Shown here: one piece after another, positions 52,467 through 63,957 of the stretch | Layout: each line of letters starts with the position of its first letter | How positions within the stretch are numbered: position 1 is the stretch's first letter | NCBI GenBank assembly: GCA_900319645.1 | Contig: ONPG01000006.1 | Coordinates: 68,561-132,560, forward strand | DNA length: 64,000 nt | Direction: 5' to 3' | Source: an uncultured Bacteroidales bacterium | Lineage (GTDB): Bacteria; Bacteroidota; Bacteroidia; Bacteroidales; Paludibacteraceae | Program-made: the position numbers and the translations under genes | The notes under the pieces: model-generated | The model's database searches: none | What the model saw: only the letters and a program-made list of their open reading frames with translations | Told to the model about the DNA's origin: nothing

Positions 52467-55271
52467 TTATTTCTCCGGGTACATAACTACCTCGAACACG
52501 TTTCCTGAGGCACAGAGGCGTTTCAGCATCGCTTGTACGGTCTCGCCGGTGATACCTTCCACAGCCGCGCGGTAGTTGCTTACCTCATCCAGTCCGTACA
52601 TGTAGTACATATACAAAGCCTGACGCCAGTAGGTGTTCTTCTCCAGATCCTCCTGATAATCCTTCAGCATCGATTCTTTCTCTTTCTGGAGGTCAGAAGC
52701 CAGTGGACCGTTGTTGATGATGGTCTGCACTTCCTCGTGGATAATCTCCATGAGTCGTGTCTGCTTCTGCGGGTCGGTATCGAACTGCATGATCAGGGCA
52801 GCTGTTGCACGCGGCAGGATGGTCATGTATCCGTATGTACCGACGCCGTAGGAACCGCCTTCGCGTTCGCGGATGGACTCCAGGTAACGCGTGCTGAGAA
52901 TGCGGCCTATCATCTCCATATTCAGGTCGTTAGCCTGATTGTACGGAATGTCGTAGGAGGTGTATTGAATACGGTTGGACGCCGTGGTTGTTTCCATTTC
53001 GCGAGCGAAATAGTTCTTCTGGATACCCGGAGCAACCGTCACGTGGTGGTCTATGATTTCTTCGCGTTTCCCTTTCTTGGTCTTCAACCCTCCGAGCCAC
53101 TGACAAATGAGCTCTTGCACATGTGCGTCCTCAGGATTGATGTTTCCTACGAAAACAAAGGTGAAATCTGCCGGATTGGCGAAACGTGCTTTATAGACTT
53201 CGAGTGCTTTGTCCAGGCTGACGCGCTCCAGCATGGCTGTGTTGACCAGTATGGTACGCTCGGAGTGGTTGGAAGACATGAGTCGAACGGAATCGGAGAA
53301 GACCGTTTTTGGGTTTTTGTCGCGGTTGACAAGCTGGTTGTGCATCAGTCCCATGAGTGTCTCGTAAGCCTTCTCGTCGCGACGCGGAGCGGTGAAATAG
53401 AGGTATGTCAGTTGGAGCATGCTCTCCAGATCTTTGATGCTGGAGGAACCTTTTATGCGTTCGGTGTTCTCCGCTATCTCCGGACTTACGCTCACCGTTT
53501 TTCCAGTCAGGGCTTTTTCCAGTTGTGTGGCGTTGAAACGGCCTATACCGCTGAAACCGATGATGCTGGTAGCCAATTGGGCAGAAGGCAGATCTTCCGT
53601 ATTCACCTGGCTGAATCCGCCTTTGGAGAAGCCTTGCATCAATATCTCATCCGCTTTGAACTCTGTGGTCTTGAATACCACTTTCACTCCGTTGGAAAGC
53701 ATCCATTCGGTGGCTTGGAGAGCGTCGTTGCGGCTCACTTTCTTGATCTTGCCTTTCTTAGGCGCTTTCTTAACCAGTTCGCTGTCGAAAGCTTCCTCTA
53801 CAGGAGCCTCGATTGCCAGGTCTTTCATGCCTTGCAGCGCGGTCAGCACTTCGCTTTCTGTAGGCAGGTTGACACCCTCTTTCTCAGGACCGGAGATGGC
53901 CACAGTCGGGTTGGCGTGAATGAGCGATTTCGCCATGTTGTTCACCGTTTCCAGGCTAATCAAGGGCAGAACGGCGTTGATATATTCGTACTCCCACTCC
54001 ATGCCCGGCATCGGTTCGTTGTCCTCGAAATGACGGATACACTCGCGAGCAAGTGTGATATTTTTGCGGGTGTTGCGTTCGTTGTAGGATTTCTCATAGC
54101 TGCTGAGTGTCTCGGCTTTGACACGCTCCAGTTCCGCGTTGGTGAAACCGTAACGGTGCATTTTTTCTATCTGTGTCAGCAGGTCGTTATATGCCTCTTT
54201 CTCACGGCCTTCCTTGGGAATGGTCACCGCGTGGAAAGCATCCATTTTCTTTGCCACGTCCGTGTAGTAGCAACCGGCTCCTGTGAAGGACGCTTTCGGA
54301 TCCAGAGCCAGTTCGCTGAAACGGTTGTCCATCATACTGCAAATCAGGTTCTGCAGGAGTTCGATGGTGTAGCCTTGTGCCGTGTTCTGATATTCCTCTG
54401 GCATTTCGTCAAACTTGTATTGCAGGGTGATACGGCTTCCTTGCGCCTCTTTGTCGGTAACGATAACCACCAGCGGTTGGTCATTGTGGTTGACCGTGTA
54501 TATCGGACGCTCGCCGTAGTTGGCACGGCGGGGTACATCTGCCCAGAGGGCTTTGATCTTTGCCTCAATACTATCGACGTTGATGTCTCCCACTACGATG
54601 ATTGCCTGATTGTCAGGACCATACCATTTGTGATAGTAATCGCGTAGTGCTTGGTAGTCGAAATGTAGGATGACTGCTGTGTCGCCGATGACGTCCCGTT
54701 TGGCATATTGTGTGTTTGGGTACATCTGTGCCTGCATCTGTTTCCAAATACGGCGTTGGGCAGTACGTCCTGTGCGCCATTCCTCGAGGATGACGCCGCG
54801 TTCGGCGTCTATTTCCTCCGGCAGGAGCAGCAGTCCGCAACTCCAGTCGTGCATGACGAGCAGGGCGCTATCCACGATACCGGCACGGTAGGTCGGCACG
54901 TCCGAGAGACGGTAAACCGTTTCGTCTATCGAGGTGTACGCGTTGATGTTGCCTCCGAAATTGACACCTACCGACTCAAAGTAATTGATGATCCCTTTGC
55001 CCGGAAAATGCTGTGTGCCGTTGAACGCCATGTGCTCCAGGAAATGTGCCAAACCGTTCTGGTTGTCTTCCTCCAGGATTGCGCCAACCGCTTGTGCGAT
55101 ATGGAACTCCGCACGTTGTTTGGGTTGCTCGTTATGACGGATATAATAGGTTAATCCGTTCTCCAGTTTGCCGTAGCGCACATCTGCGTCTATCGGCAGT
55201 TTCTCCGGCGCTTGCGCCGATGCCATTGCTGCTACAGCGAGCAGCAAAAGGCTGAAAAGATTCTTTTTCAT
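52467..55271 (-). CDS. Secreted M16 (insulinase/pitrilysin) family zinc peptidase
   Basis: This is a protein of 934 residues with a signal peptide (AMASAQ). The inverted zinc motif HFLEH is at residues 76-80 with a downstream Glu near 157 (GVILEEWRTG). Four LuxS/M16-type repeats fill the length: a catalytic half (about 30-470) and an inactive half (about 510-934). It degrades peptides in the envelope. It follows ftsH by 23 bp. Confidence 0.93.
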   Translation of the reverse strand: MKKNLFSLLLLAVAAMASAQAPEKLPIDADVRYGKLENGLTYYIRHNEQPKQRAEFHIAQAVGAILEEDNQNGLAHFLEHMAFNGTQHFPGKGIINYFESVGVNFGGNINAYTSIDETVYRLSDVPTYRAGIVDSALLVMHDWSCGLLLLPEEIDAERGVILEEWRTGRTAQRRIWKQMQAQMYPNTQYAKRDVIGDTAVILHFDYQALRDYYHKWYGPDNQAIIVVGDINVDSIEAKIKALWADVPRRANYGERPIYTVNHNDQPLVVIVTDKEAQGSRITLQYKFDEMPEEYQNTAQGYTIELLQNLICSMMDNRFSELALDPKASFTGAGCYYTDVAKKMDAFHAVTIPKEGREKEAYNDLLTQIEKMHRYGFTNAELERVKAETLSSYEKSYNERNTRKNITLARECIRHFEDNEPMPGMEWEYEYINAVLPLISLETVNNMAKSLIHANPTVAISGPEKEGVNLPTESEVLTALQGMKDLAIEAPVEEAFDSELVKKAPKKGKIKKVSRNDALQATEWMLSNGVKVVFKTTEFKADEILMQGFSKGGFSQVNTEDLPSAQLATSIIGFSGIGRFNATQLEKALTGKTVSVSPEIAENTERIKGSSSIKDLESMLQLTYLYFTAPRRDEKAYETLMGLMHNQLVNRDKNPKTVFSDSVRLMSSNHSERTILVNTAMLERVSLDKALEVYKARFANPADFTFVFVGNINPEDAHVQELICQWLGGLKTKKGKREEIIDHHVTVAPGIQKNYFAREMETTTASNRIQYTSYDIPYNQANDLNMEMIGRILSTRYLESIREREGGSYGVGTYGYMTILPRATAALIMQFDTDPQKQTRLMEIIHEEVQTIINNGPLASDLQKEKESMLKDYQEDLEKNTYWRQALYMYYMYGLDEVSNYRAAVEGITGETVQAMLKRLCASGNVFEVVMYPEK

Positions 55272-55294
55272 TGTAGTTATCGTATAGTTTCCCT

Positions 55295-57394
<2,100 letters not shown>

Positions 57395-57399
57395 AAATC

Positions 57400-57765
57400 T
57401 CAAATCAGTTCCGGTAGTTCAGTAATCTTGCCATCCGCCCACAGGTGCTCAATGTCGTAAAAATCGCGCGGCTCACGCTGCATGATATGTACGAAAATCG
57501 TTCCGTAGTCCATCGCCACCCACTCGGCGTTCTCTTGTCCGGCTACGCTCAGCGGGTGTACGTGCGTCTTGGTACGTACGAAATCGTCCACTTCATCGGC
57601 GATGGCCGCTACTTGCGTGTTGCTTTGTCCCTCGCAGATGATCATCATCTCTACGGGTGCTTCTTTGATTTTCTTCAGGTCAATGGTCACAATGCGCTGA
57701 CCTTTGCGGTTGCGGATACCCTCAATAATCGTCTCCGCCAGTTTCTTTGTACTTATTTCTTTCAT
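57400..57765 (-). CDS. rsfS: Ribosome silencing factor RsfS
   Basis: This is a protein of 121 residues. The DUF143 fold is clear: IVTIDLKKIKEAPVEMMIICEGQSNTQVAAIADEV and EWVAMDYGTIFVHIMQREPRDFYDIEHLWADG. It binds ribosomal protein L14 to block subunit joining during starvation. It is first in the - strand operon that continues with ftsH, an arrangement common in Bacteroidota. Confidence 0.95.
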   Translation of the reverse strand: MKEISTKKLAETIIEGIRNRKGQRIVTIDLKKIKEAPVEMMIICEGQSNTQVAAIADEVDDFVRTKTHVHPLSVAGQENAEWVAMDYGTIFVHIMQREPRDFYDIEHLWADGKITELPELI

Positions 57766-57800
57766 AAATGTCGATATTTATCCAAATTATAAAATGCGTG

Positions 57801-57832
57801 CAAAGGTACTAAAAAAAATGCACATGTGCAAG
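57801..57832 (-). promoter_or_regulatory. Promoter of the rsfS-ftsH operon
   Basis: On the - strand, CTTG (57829-57832) and TACCTTTG (57801-57808) are 20 bp apart. The palindrome TGCACATGTGCA (57819-57830) lies in the spacer and could be a protein site. Confidence 0.7.
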
Positions 57833-57847
57833 TTTTTTTGCATTTTA

Positions 57848-57879
57848 TTTGCGTATATGCGAATTTTGTTGTAACTTTG
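57848..57879 (+). promoter_or_regulatory. Promoter of the udk-chromate transporter operon
   Basis: TTTG (57848-57851) and TAACTTTG (57872-57879) are 20 bp apart, back to back with the rsfS promoter. Confidence 0.72.
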
Positions 57880-57935
57880 CACCCCGAAATGTGTACTTTG
57901 TACATCCGTAAATCATTCAATTGTAAAAAAGGTCT

Positions 57936-58556
57936 ATGTTTATCATCGGCATTGCGGGCGGTACCGGCTCGGGCAAAACAACGGTAGTCAAGAAACTCAT
58001 TGAGCGCCTCCCTAAGAACGAGGTCGTAGTCATCCCACAGGACTCGTATTACAAGGACAGTAGCAATGTCCCTGTTGAGGAACGTCAGAACATCAACTTC
58101 GACCACCCGGACGCTTTCGATTGGCCTTTGCTCGCCAAGCACGTCAAGATGCTCAAAGAGGGACTGCCTATCGAGCAACCTATCTATTCCTATATTACGT
58201 GTACGCGTCAAAAAGAAACGATCCATATCGAGCCCAAAGAGGTGATTGTGGTGGAAGGAATCATGGCGCTCCGCGAGCCTAAAATGCGCGAGCAGATGGA
58301 TCTGAAGATCTTTGTGGACGCAGATGCCGACAGCCGCTTGATTCGCGTTATGAAACGCGACGTGCTGGAGCGCGGACGTACCGCAGAGCAGGTTATCGAG
58401 CGTTACCAACGTGTGCTCAAACCGATGCACGAGCAGTTCATCGAGCCTTGCAAGCGTTTTGCGGATATCATCGTGCCGCAAGGCGGACACAACAACGCGG
58501 CTATCAACATGCTCGCGAAGTTTGTCAAACAGCAACTCCGGGAGAATAAAGAATAA
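57936..58556 (+). CDS. udk: Uridine kinase
   Basis: This is a protein of 206 residues. Walker A GGTGSGKT is at about 8-15, followed by IPQDSYYKD, NFDHPDAFDWPLL, VIVVEGIMAL and FVDADADSRLIRVMKRD, all standard for uridine kinase/phosphoribulokinase-like salvage enzymes. It makes UMP and CMP. Its stop overlaps the next start (TAATG). Confidence 0.95.
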   Translation: MFIIGIAGGTGSGKTTVVKKLIERLPKNEVVVIPQDSYYKDSSNVPVEERQNINFDHPDAFDWPLLAKHVKMLKEGLPIEQPIYSYITCTRQKETIHIEPKEVIVVEGIMALREPKMREQMDLKIFVDADADSRLIRVMKRDVLERGRTAEQVIERYQRVLKPMHEQFIEPCKRFADIIVPQGGHNNAAINMLAKFVKQQLRENKE

Positions 58557-59095
58557 TGTTCTTCCAACTCTTCTGGACATTCATGAAAATAGGAACCTTC
58601 ACCCTTGGTGGAGGCTATGCTATGTTGCCTCTTGTCCAGCGCGAAGTGGTGGACAACAGGCATTGGATAGACGAAGAAGAGTACCTGACCATGATTGCCC
58701 TTGCCCAGGCTGCGCCGGGATTGATTGCGGTCAATTCTGCTATTTTTATCGGCTGGCGCATAGGCGGGTGGAAAGGAGTCTGCGGAGCTGTTCTGGGAGC
58801 CGTTTTGCCTTCGTTTTGCATCATCCTTGCTATCGCGATGGTCTTCAGCGAATGGAAACAACTCCCCGCTGTGGAGGCGGCTTTCAGGGGAATACGTCCT
58901 GCCGTGGTTGCACTCATTGCCGCCCCGTTGGTCAAGATGGCTAAATCGGCTAAAATCAGTTGGCTGACAGCGCTTATACCGATTGTAGCGGCGCTTCTTA
59001 TCTGGCTGGGACACCTCAATCCCGTGTGGGTGATTCTGGCTACCATCGTCCTGACTTTGATAGCCGTTTATGTGGCAGAAAGGAGGGCAAAATGA
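58556..59095 (+). CDS. Chromate transporter family protein, half-size copy 1
   Basis: This is a protein of 179 residues with about five to six helices. FWTFMKIGTFTLGGGYAMLPLV and AQAAPGLIAVNSAIFIGWRIGG are the CHR signature. Half-size CHR proteins work as pairs, and copy 2 overlaps this gene by 4 bp. Substrate may be chromate or another anion. Confidence 0.87.
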   Translation: MFFQLFWTFMKIGTFTLGGGYAMLPLVQREVVDNRHWIDEEEYLTMIALAQAAPGLIAVNSAIFIGWRIGGWKGVCGAVLGAVLPSFCIILAIAMVFSEWKQLPAVEAAFRGIRPAVVALIAAPLVKMAKSAKISWLTALIPIVAALLIWLGHLNPVWVILATIVLTLIAVYVAERRAK

Positions 59096-59682
59096 TCTAC
59101 TTGCAGCTCTTTCTCTCTTTCTTCAAAATCGGTCTCTTCGGCTTCGGCGGAGGGTTGGCTATCCTGTCGCTTATCCAGATGGAGGTGGAGAGCCACGGCT
59201 GGATGACCCAGCAGGAGTTCGTGGATATAGTGGCAGTCAGCCAGGTCACGCCCGGACCCATCGGTATCAACTGCGCCACGTATGTCGGTTATACAGCTAC
59301 CGGAACGGTGTGGGGGAGCATGCTCACTACGTTTGCTATCATCTTGCCGAGCCTGATAATTATGCTCTCTATTTGCCGCGCGTATTTCTGGCTCAACAAG
59401 CGTTTCCATGACAATCCTTATTTCGTGCAAACGCTTCGTATGTTGCGTTTTACGGTTCTCGGATTGATAGCTTCCGCGGCGCTGATGCTGATCAAGCCGG
59501 AGACCTTTATCGATACGGTAAATTGGCTGGTTTTTGGTCTCGTTGCGTTCTTTACGGTCCTCCCTGAGATGATAAAAGGCAAAAAACTTCCGCCTTTTGC
59601 CTTTCGTCTTTCGTCTTTCCTGAGCCATCCCATTTTGCTGATCATCCTTGCCGGAATAGCCGGTTATTTCATCTACTCATAA
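59092..59682 (+). CDS. Chromate transporter family protein, half-size copy 2
   Basis: This is a protein of 196 residues. FLSFFKIGLFGFGGGLAILSLI and VSQVTPGPIGINCATYVGYTATG are the CHR signature. The ATG at 59092 overlaps the stop of copy 1. It is the partner of copy 1. The 3' part encodes KGKKLPPFAFRLSSFLS from CTTTTGCCTTTCGTCTTTCGTC repeats. Confidence 0.87.
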   Translation: MIYLQLFLSFFKIGLFGFGGGLAILSLIQMEVESHGWMTQQEFVDIVAVSQVTPGPIGINCATYVGYTATGTVWGSMLTTFAIILPSLIIMLSICRAYFWLNKRFHDNPYFVQTLRMLRFTVLGLIASAALMLIKPETFIDTVNWLVFGLVAFFTVLPEMIKGKKLPPFAFRLSSFLSHPILLIILAGIAGYFIYS

Positions 59683-59703
59683 CCTTGTGAGCCGGGTGGG
59701 CGG

Positions 59704-62034
59704 TTACGCTCTTTCCAACTTGGCGTGCGTGAGCAGAAGAGTCTTCGTGCCCTGTTGGTCGAAATGGATCTCAATCTTGTCATTTTCGGTCACCTCGTCG
59801 TGATAGACGCGAACTACCGTTCCTTCTCCAAACACCCGGTGTGCCACTCTGTCTCCGTTTTTCCATGCCGCTGAGGCGATGTTGCCGACCGATCCGCTTA
59901 CTGCTGTACGCGGAGTGCTTGGCGTCGTGGGAAGACTCGGTGCACTTTGGTAATTAGGAGTGTTCCACTCCCTTTGGTAAGTCCTCTCTCCCCATGTGTT
60001 ATTGCTCCACAGTGGGCGCTCGCTCGTAACCCGTTGGGTGTTGTCTCTTTGTATATCCAGATAGGTTCTGTCGATGTCTTTCAGAAACCGGCTCGGCGAG
60101 TTGAACATCATCTGGCCGTTCCTAAAACGCTGACGGGCGTAACTGAGAAAACACCATTCCATTGCTCTTGTAACGGCTACGTAGAGCAAACGCCTTTCTT
60201 CTTCTATCTCGCTTGGCTTGACGCAGAACTGGCTGGGAAACAGGTTCTCCTCCATTCCGGCTATGAAAACGACCGGGAACTCCAGACCTTTTGCTGCATG
60301 AACGGTCATTAGCGTCACGCGTTCGGTGGTGTCTGACAGGTTCTCGTCCTGGTCGGTCTGCAAACTGACCTCGCTCAGAAAATCCGTAATAGGGGTGTAG
60401 TCGATTCCTTCTTCCTGCCTTTGTGCCACAAACTCGCGAATGGCATTCAGCAGCTCTTGCACGTTCTGCGCACGGTCGATACCTTCGGAGGTAGTGTCCA
60501 CTGCAAGGGCTGTCTGTACGCCTGTCACGCGTAGTGTCTGCTCGGCGAAGGTATAGGCGTCGGTCTCCTCGCTCAGTTGCTGGAGTTGCGACATCAGACC
60601 CGCAAAACCACGCAGTTTCTTCATCGTCGCTCCGCTCACATCCAATCCGCTCTCTTCCGGTTGGCGCATAACGTCCAGATAGGCAAGATGATGCTCTATT
60701 GCGCAGGTCGCCACTCGCTTCATCGTCGTCTCGCCGATACCACGCCCGGGAAAACCGATGATCCGAAGCAACGCCTCATTGTCTCGCGGATTGACGGCCA
60801 GACGGAAATAACCTAAGGTGTCTTTGATCTCTTTCCGTTGATAAAATGACGTCCCGCCGTAGATACGGTAGGGGATATTCCGTTTGCGCAACTCGCCCTC
60901 AAAAGCACGGCTCTGCGCGTTGGTACGGTAGAGAATGGCGATGTCGTCGTAGGAGTATTTTCCGCTCTCCCTTGCGGAGAGGTTTTTAATAGTGCTCGCC
61001 ACTCCGTCTGCCTCCGCACGGTCGTCCATATACGCATTCAAACTCAGCGGCTTACCCACTTCCTTTTCCGAGAAAACGGTTTTCTCAATCTGATTCACAT
61101 TCTTGTGTATCAGCGAATTGGCAGCATTGACGATGTTCTGGGTCGAGCGGTAGTTCCGCTCCAGTTTGAACAACCGCGCGTTCGGGTATTGCTGCCTGAA
61201 ATTGAGGATATTCCGTATGTCTGCTCCGCGGAACGAGTATATCGATTGGGCGTCGTCGCCTACCACGCAGATGTTCTGCTGAGGCTCCGCCAGACGGCTG
61301 ACCAGCAGATATTGCACGTAGTTGGTGTCCTGATACTCGTCCACCAGTACGTAGCGGAACATCTGCTGAAGCTGTTCACGTACGTCCGCGTGTTCGTCTA
61401 TCAACTGCAACATGTTCAGCAGCAGGTCGTCAAAATCCATCGCGTTAGCGGCTTTCAGACGTGCCTGATACAACTCATAGACGGTCGCAATCTCATACAT
61501 ACGCGCCTCACGGTCGGCTTGCAGCAAATCTCGGTTCATACCGTATTGGCTTGGAGAAATCAAGTTGTTTTTCGCCATAGAGATCCTGCCCAAAACAGTA
61601 GCCGGCTTGTAGATCTTGTCGTCCAATCCGCGCTCTTTGCAGATGGCTTTGAGCAACGATTTGCTGTCGGCCGTGTCGTAAATAGTGAAATCGCGCGTGA
61701 AGCCCAATTGGGTGGCATCTCTCCGTAGCAGTTTCGCGCATATACTGTGAAACGTGCCCATCCACAAATACCGCCAAGCTTCGGAGTTCTTTGTACCTCG
61801 TTCTTTGTCACTTTGTACTTTCCTGATCCTTTCTTTCATCTCGCGTGCCGCCTTGTTGGTAAACGTCAAAGCCAGGATATTCCCTGCCGGAACACCTTGT
61901 TCCAACAGGTACGCTATCCTGTAGGTCAGCACACGGGTCTTGCCTGATCCCGCTCCTGCCACAATCAGCGATGGACCTTCGGTATATACCACCGCTTCAC
62001 GTTGTGTCTCATTTAATTCTTCCAAATAATTCAT
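59704..62034 (-). CDS. uvrD: UvrD/PcrA-type superfamily 1 DNA helicase
   Basis: This is a protein of 776 residues. LNETQREAVVYTEGPSLIVAGAGSGKT (Q motif and Walker A, about 8-33), DDLLLNML, VDEYQDTNYVQ, GDDAQSIYSFRGAD, FKLERNYRSTQNI, TVHAAKGLEFPVVFIAGM and VAVTRA are the SF1 motifs in order. A segment near residue 70 (RKVQSDKERGTKNSEAWR) looks inserted and is encoded by a GTACAAAGTGACAAAG micro-repeat. The C-terminus has the PcrA-type tudor-like NGDRVAHRVFGEGTVV. It unwinds DNA in repair. Confidence 0.94.
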   Translation of the reverse strand: MNYLEELNETQREAVVYTEGPSLIVAGAGSGKTRVLTYRIAYLLEQGVPAGNILALTFTNKAAREMKERIRKVQSDKERGTKNSEAWRYLWMGTFHSICAKLLRRDATQLGFTRDFTIYDTADSKSLLKAICKERGLDDKIYKPATVLGRISMAKNNLISPSQYGMNRDLLQADREARMYEIATVYELYQARLKAANAMDFDDLLLNMLQLIDEHADVREQLQQMFRYVLVDEYQDTNYVQYLLVSRLAEPQQNICVVGDDAQSIYSFRGADIRNILNFRQQYPNARLFKLERNYRSTQNIVNAANSLIHKNVNQIEKTVFSEKEVGKPLSLNAYMDDRAEADGVASTIKNLSARESGKYSYDDIAILYRTNAQSRAFEGELRKRNIPYRIYGGTSFYQRKEIKDTLGYFRLAVNPRDNEALLRIIGFPGRGIGETTMKRVATCAIEHHLAYLDVMRQPEESGLDVSGATMKKLRGFAGLMSQLQQLSEETDAYTFAEQTLRVTGVQTALAVDTTSEGIDRAQNVQELLNAIREFVAQRQEEGIDYTPITDFLSEVSLQTDQDENLSDTTERVTLMTVHAAKGLEFPVVFIAGMEENLFPSQFCVKPSEIEEERRLLYVAVTRAMEWCFLSYARQRFRNGQMMFNSPSRFLKDIDRTYLDIQRDNTQRVTSERPLWSNNTWGERTYQREWNTPNYQSAPSLPTTPSTPRTAVSGSVGNIASAAWKNGDRVAHRVFGEGTVVRVYHDEVTENDKIEIHFDQQGTKTLLLTHAKLERA

Positions 62035-62043
62035 AATCGACTG

Positions 62044-62075
62044 CAAAATTACAACTTTTTTTTGATATATGCAAT
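62044..62075 (-). promoter_or_regulatory. Promoter of the helicase gene
   Basis: On the - strand, ATTG (62072-62075) and TAATTTTG (62044-62051) are 20 bp apart. The -7 box is only about 10 bp from the start codon, implying a nearly leaderless mRNA. Confidence 0.62.
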
Positions 62076-62091
62076 TTTTTTTGTACCTTTG
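62061..62091 (+). promoter_or_regulatory. Promoter of the DUF389 gene
   Basis: TTTG (62061-62064) and TACCTTTG (62084-62091) are 19 bp apart. It is interleaved with the helicase promoter, so the two may exclude each other. Confidence 0.68.
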
Positions 62092-62120
62092 CACCCAAAA
62101 TCTACCAAAAACACAAAACA

Positions 62121-63434
62121 ATGAAATTCGTTAGTATCAAACATAACATGGAGCATCTCTTGCGCCAATATCTCACTTTGACCGATTACATCGACGTGCA
62201 TGCTGCTGATGCCAATATCCGGAGCAACATACCTTTCCGCGGACCCAATGTCTATATCCTCTTTGTGGCTATTGTTATTGCCTCCGTCGGTCTCAATGTC
62301 AACTCCATCCCTGTCATCATCGGAGCCATGCTGATCTCGCCTCTCATGAGCCCGATTATCGGCTTCGGTTTGGGACTCGGCATCAACGATACCGACCTCC
62401 TTCTCAAGTCGCTTAAGAACCTCGGTATTATGTTTGTTATCAGTCTCTTGGCTTCGACGCTCTATTTTATGGCTACGCCTCTCGAAACCGATAATCCCAC
62501 CGAACTTCTTGCCCGTACCAATCCCTCGGTCTATGACGTCTTTATCGCTTTCTTTGGTGGTATTGCAGGTATTCTCGAACTCTCCAGAAAGGGTAAAGGA
62601 ACCGTCCTCTCCGGCGTGGCAATTGCTACGGCGCTCATGCCGCCTCTCTGTACGGTCGGTTATGGTATCGCCAATCTCAACTGGAACTATGCCGGAGGAG
62701 CGCTCTATCTCTTCTTTATCAACTGCGTCTTTATCGCGCTCGCTACCTTCCTCGTGGTTAAATACCTGAATTTCCCGGCTGCCTCCAAAAACAATTCTTT
62801 GCGTCGCGTCATCTCGTACGGACTGCTTATTCTGGTCGTACTCGTACCCAGCTTCTTTAGCGCCTACAGCATCGTCCGCGAAAACCGCTTCTCCAATGCA
62901 GCACGCCATTTTGTCAAGGAAAACAAAACGATTGGGGGCACTTATATCTATGATTACACCACGGATATGAACACCAAACCTTATACCTTGACGCTTCGCC
63001 TCGCGGGGGAATCGCTCACTACTGAGGCTCGCGCACAACTCTATGCGAATGCTGAGAATCATGGTATTGCACACAACCAGATTCGTTTCCAGGAGGATGC
63101 TACCATCGAGGTGCGACGTCTCAACGAAACCGAAATAGTGCGCGATTGGCTCGCTTCTACCGAGGAACAACTCCGCCAGAGAGATGACTCCATCCGAACA
63201 CTCCGAGCTCAACTGGATACCTACGAAGCGCAGGTTCTTCCTTCCGCACAGATAGCCGAAGAACTGCGCGCGCAATGGCCTTCCATTCGGGAGGTTACAC
63301 TCGCACGTGCCGACGCGGAAGTTATACTCCTTATTGCTTCTTCGCTCACTCCCGAAGAGCATAAACGTATCGAGAACTGGCTATCCGTTCGTCTCCAGGT
63401 GCCCAAAATCCGTGTCGTTGAGCTCCATCAGTAA
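62121..63434 (+). CDS. DUF389 family membrane protein
   Basis: This is a protein of 437 residues. Helices at about 40-62, 68-90, 105-125, 142-170, 180-205 and 225-245 include VNSIPVIIGAMLISPLMSPIIGFGLGLG, the DUF389 hallmark. The C-terminal soluble part (about 250-437) has a coiled-coil stretch (EEQLRQRDDSIRTLRAQLDTYEAQVLP) and an ending beta domain. The function of the family is not established. Confidence 0.85.
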   Translation: MKFVSIKHNMEHLLRQYLTLTDYIDVHAADANIRSNIPFRGPNVYILFVAIVIASVGLNVNSIPVIIGAMLISPLMSPIIGFGLGLGINDTDLLLKSLKNLGIMFVISLLASTLYFMATPLETDNPTELLARTNPSVYDVFIAFFGGIAGILELSRKGKGTVLSGVAIATALMPPLCTVGYGIANLNWNYAGGALYLFFINCVFIALATFLVVKYLNFPAASKNNSLRRVISYGLLILVVLVPSFFSAYSIVRENRFSNAARHFVKENKTIGGTYIYDYTTDMNTKPYTLTLRLAGESLTTEARAQLYANAENHGIAHNQIRFQEDATIEVRRLNETEIVRDWLASTEEQLRQRDDSIRTLRAQLDTYEAQVLPSAQIAEELRAQWPSIREVTLARADAEVILLIASSLTPEEHKRIENWLSVRLQVPKIRVVELHQ

Positions 63435-63659
63435 TGTATTTTCGCCCTGATTGTGTTTTTTGGGGACTATTCCTATGCCCTAATTCGGTTTCCCTATATA
63501 CGCGCGCACACGCGTTCCTTATATATATTATTACGTGTGCGTAAAAACGCCTTTCACCCCAAAATCGCCTTTTCGCTCAAAAACACCAAAAAATGGCAAA
63601 AAATACGACTGTTGATAATCAGCGAGTTACAAAGAAAATGCAAAAAAAATGCAAAAATA

Positions 63660-63691
63660 TTTGGTCATATCAAAAAAATGTTGTACCTTTG
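63660..63691 (+). promoter_or_regulatory. Ribosomal RNA operon promoter
   Basis: TTTG (63660-63663) and TACCTTTG (63684-63691) are 20 bp apart, followed by CAATCGCTTTT. The DNA 63435-63659 is AT-rich with no gene. Confidence 0.82.
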
Positions 63692-63699
63692 CAATCGCT

Positions 63700-63957
63700 T
63701 TTGAGAAACAAGTGAGTTTCTATTTTCTACCGGAGGCCCGGACATTAAAATTCAGATTCTCGAACGAGGACCTAATTTTTTTGCGCCAAACCGAAAGAAA
63801 ACATCTTTGAAAGATTGATACAATTAGTGTAGTACAAGAACTGATCGGTCTTAAGACCGAAACAAAAGAATCGACCATACATGGTCGATCAAGGTTCCCG
63901 AAAAAATTCTACACTTGATAAATTCGATTATTCTGAGCTATCTTATAATTTCTTTTT
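63700..63957 (+). other. Leader of the ribosomal RNA operon
   Basis: The leader has two strong inverted repeats: CGGTCTTAAGACCG (63846-63859) and TCGACCAT-AC-ATGGTCGA (63871-63888). They may be part of antitermination or processing signals. Confidence 0.6.

Noticed and set aside
52533-54647. 704-codon open frame antisense to the M16 protease
   Set aside because: It lies inside a conserved protease gene and its translation has Cys/His/Phe-rich composition without domain motifs.
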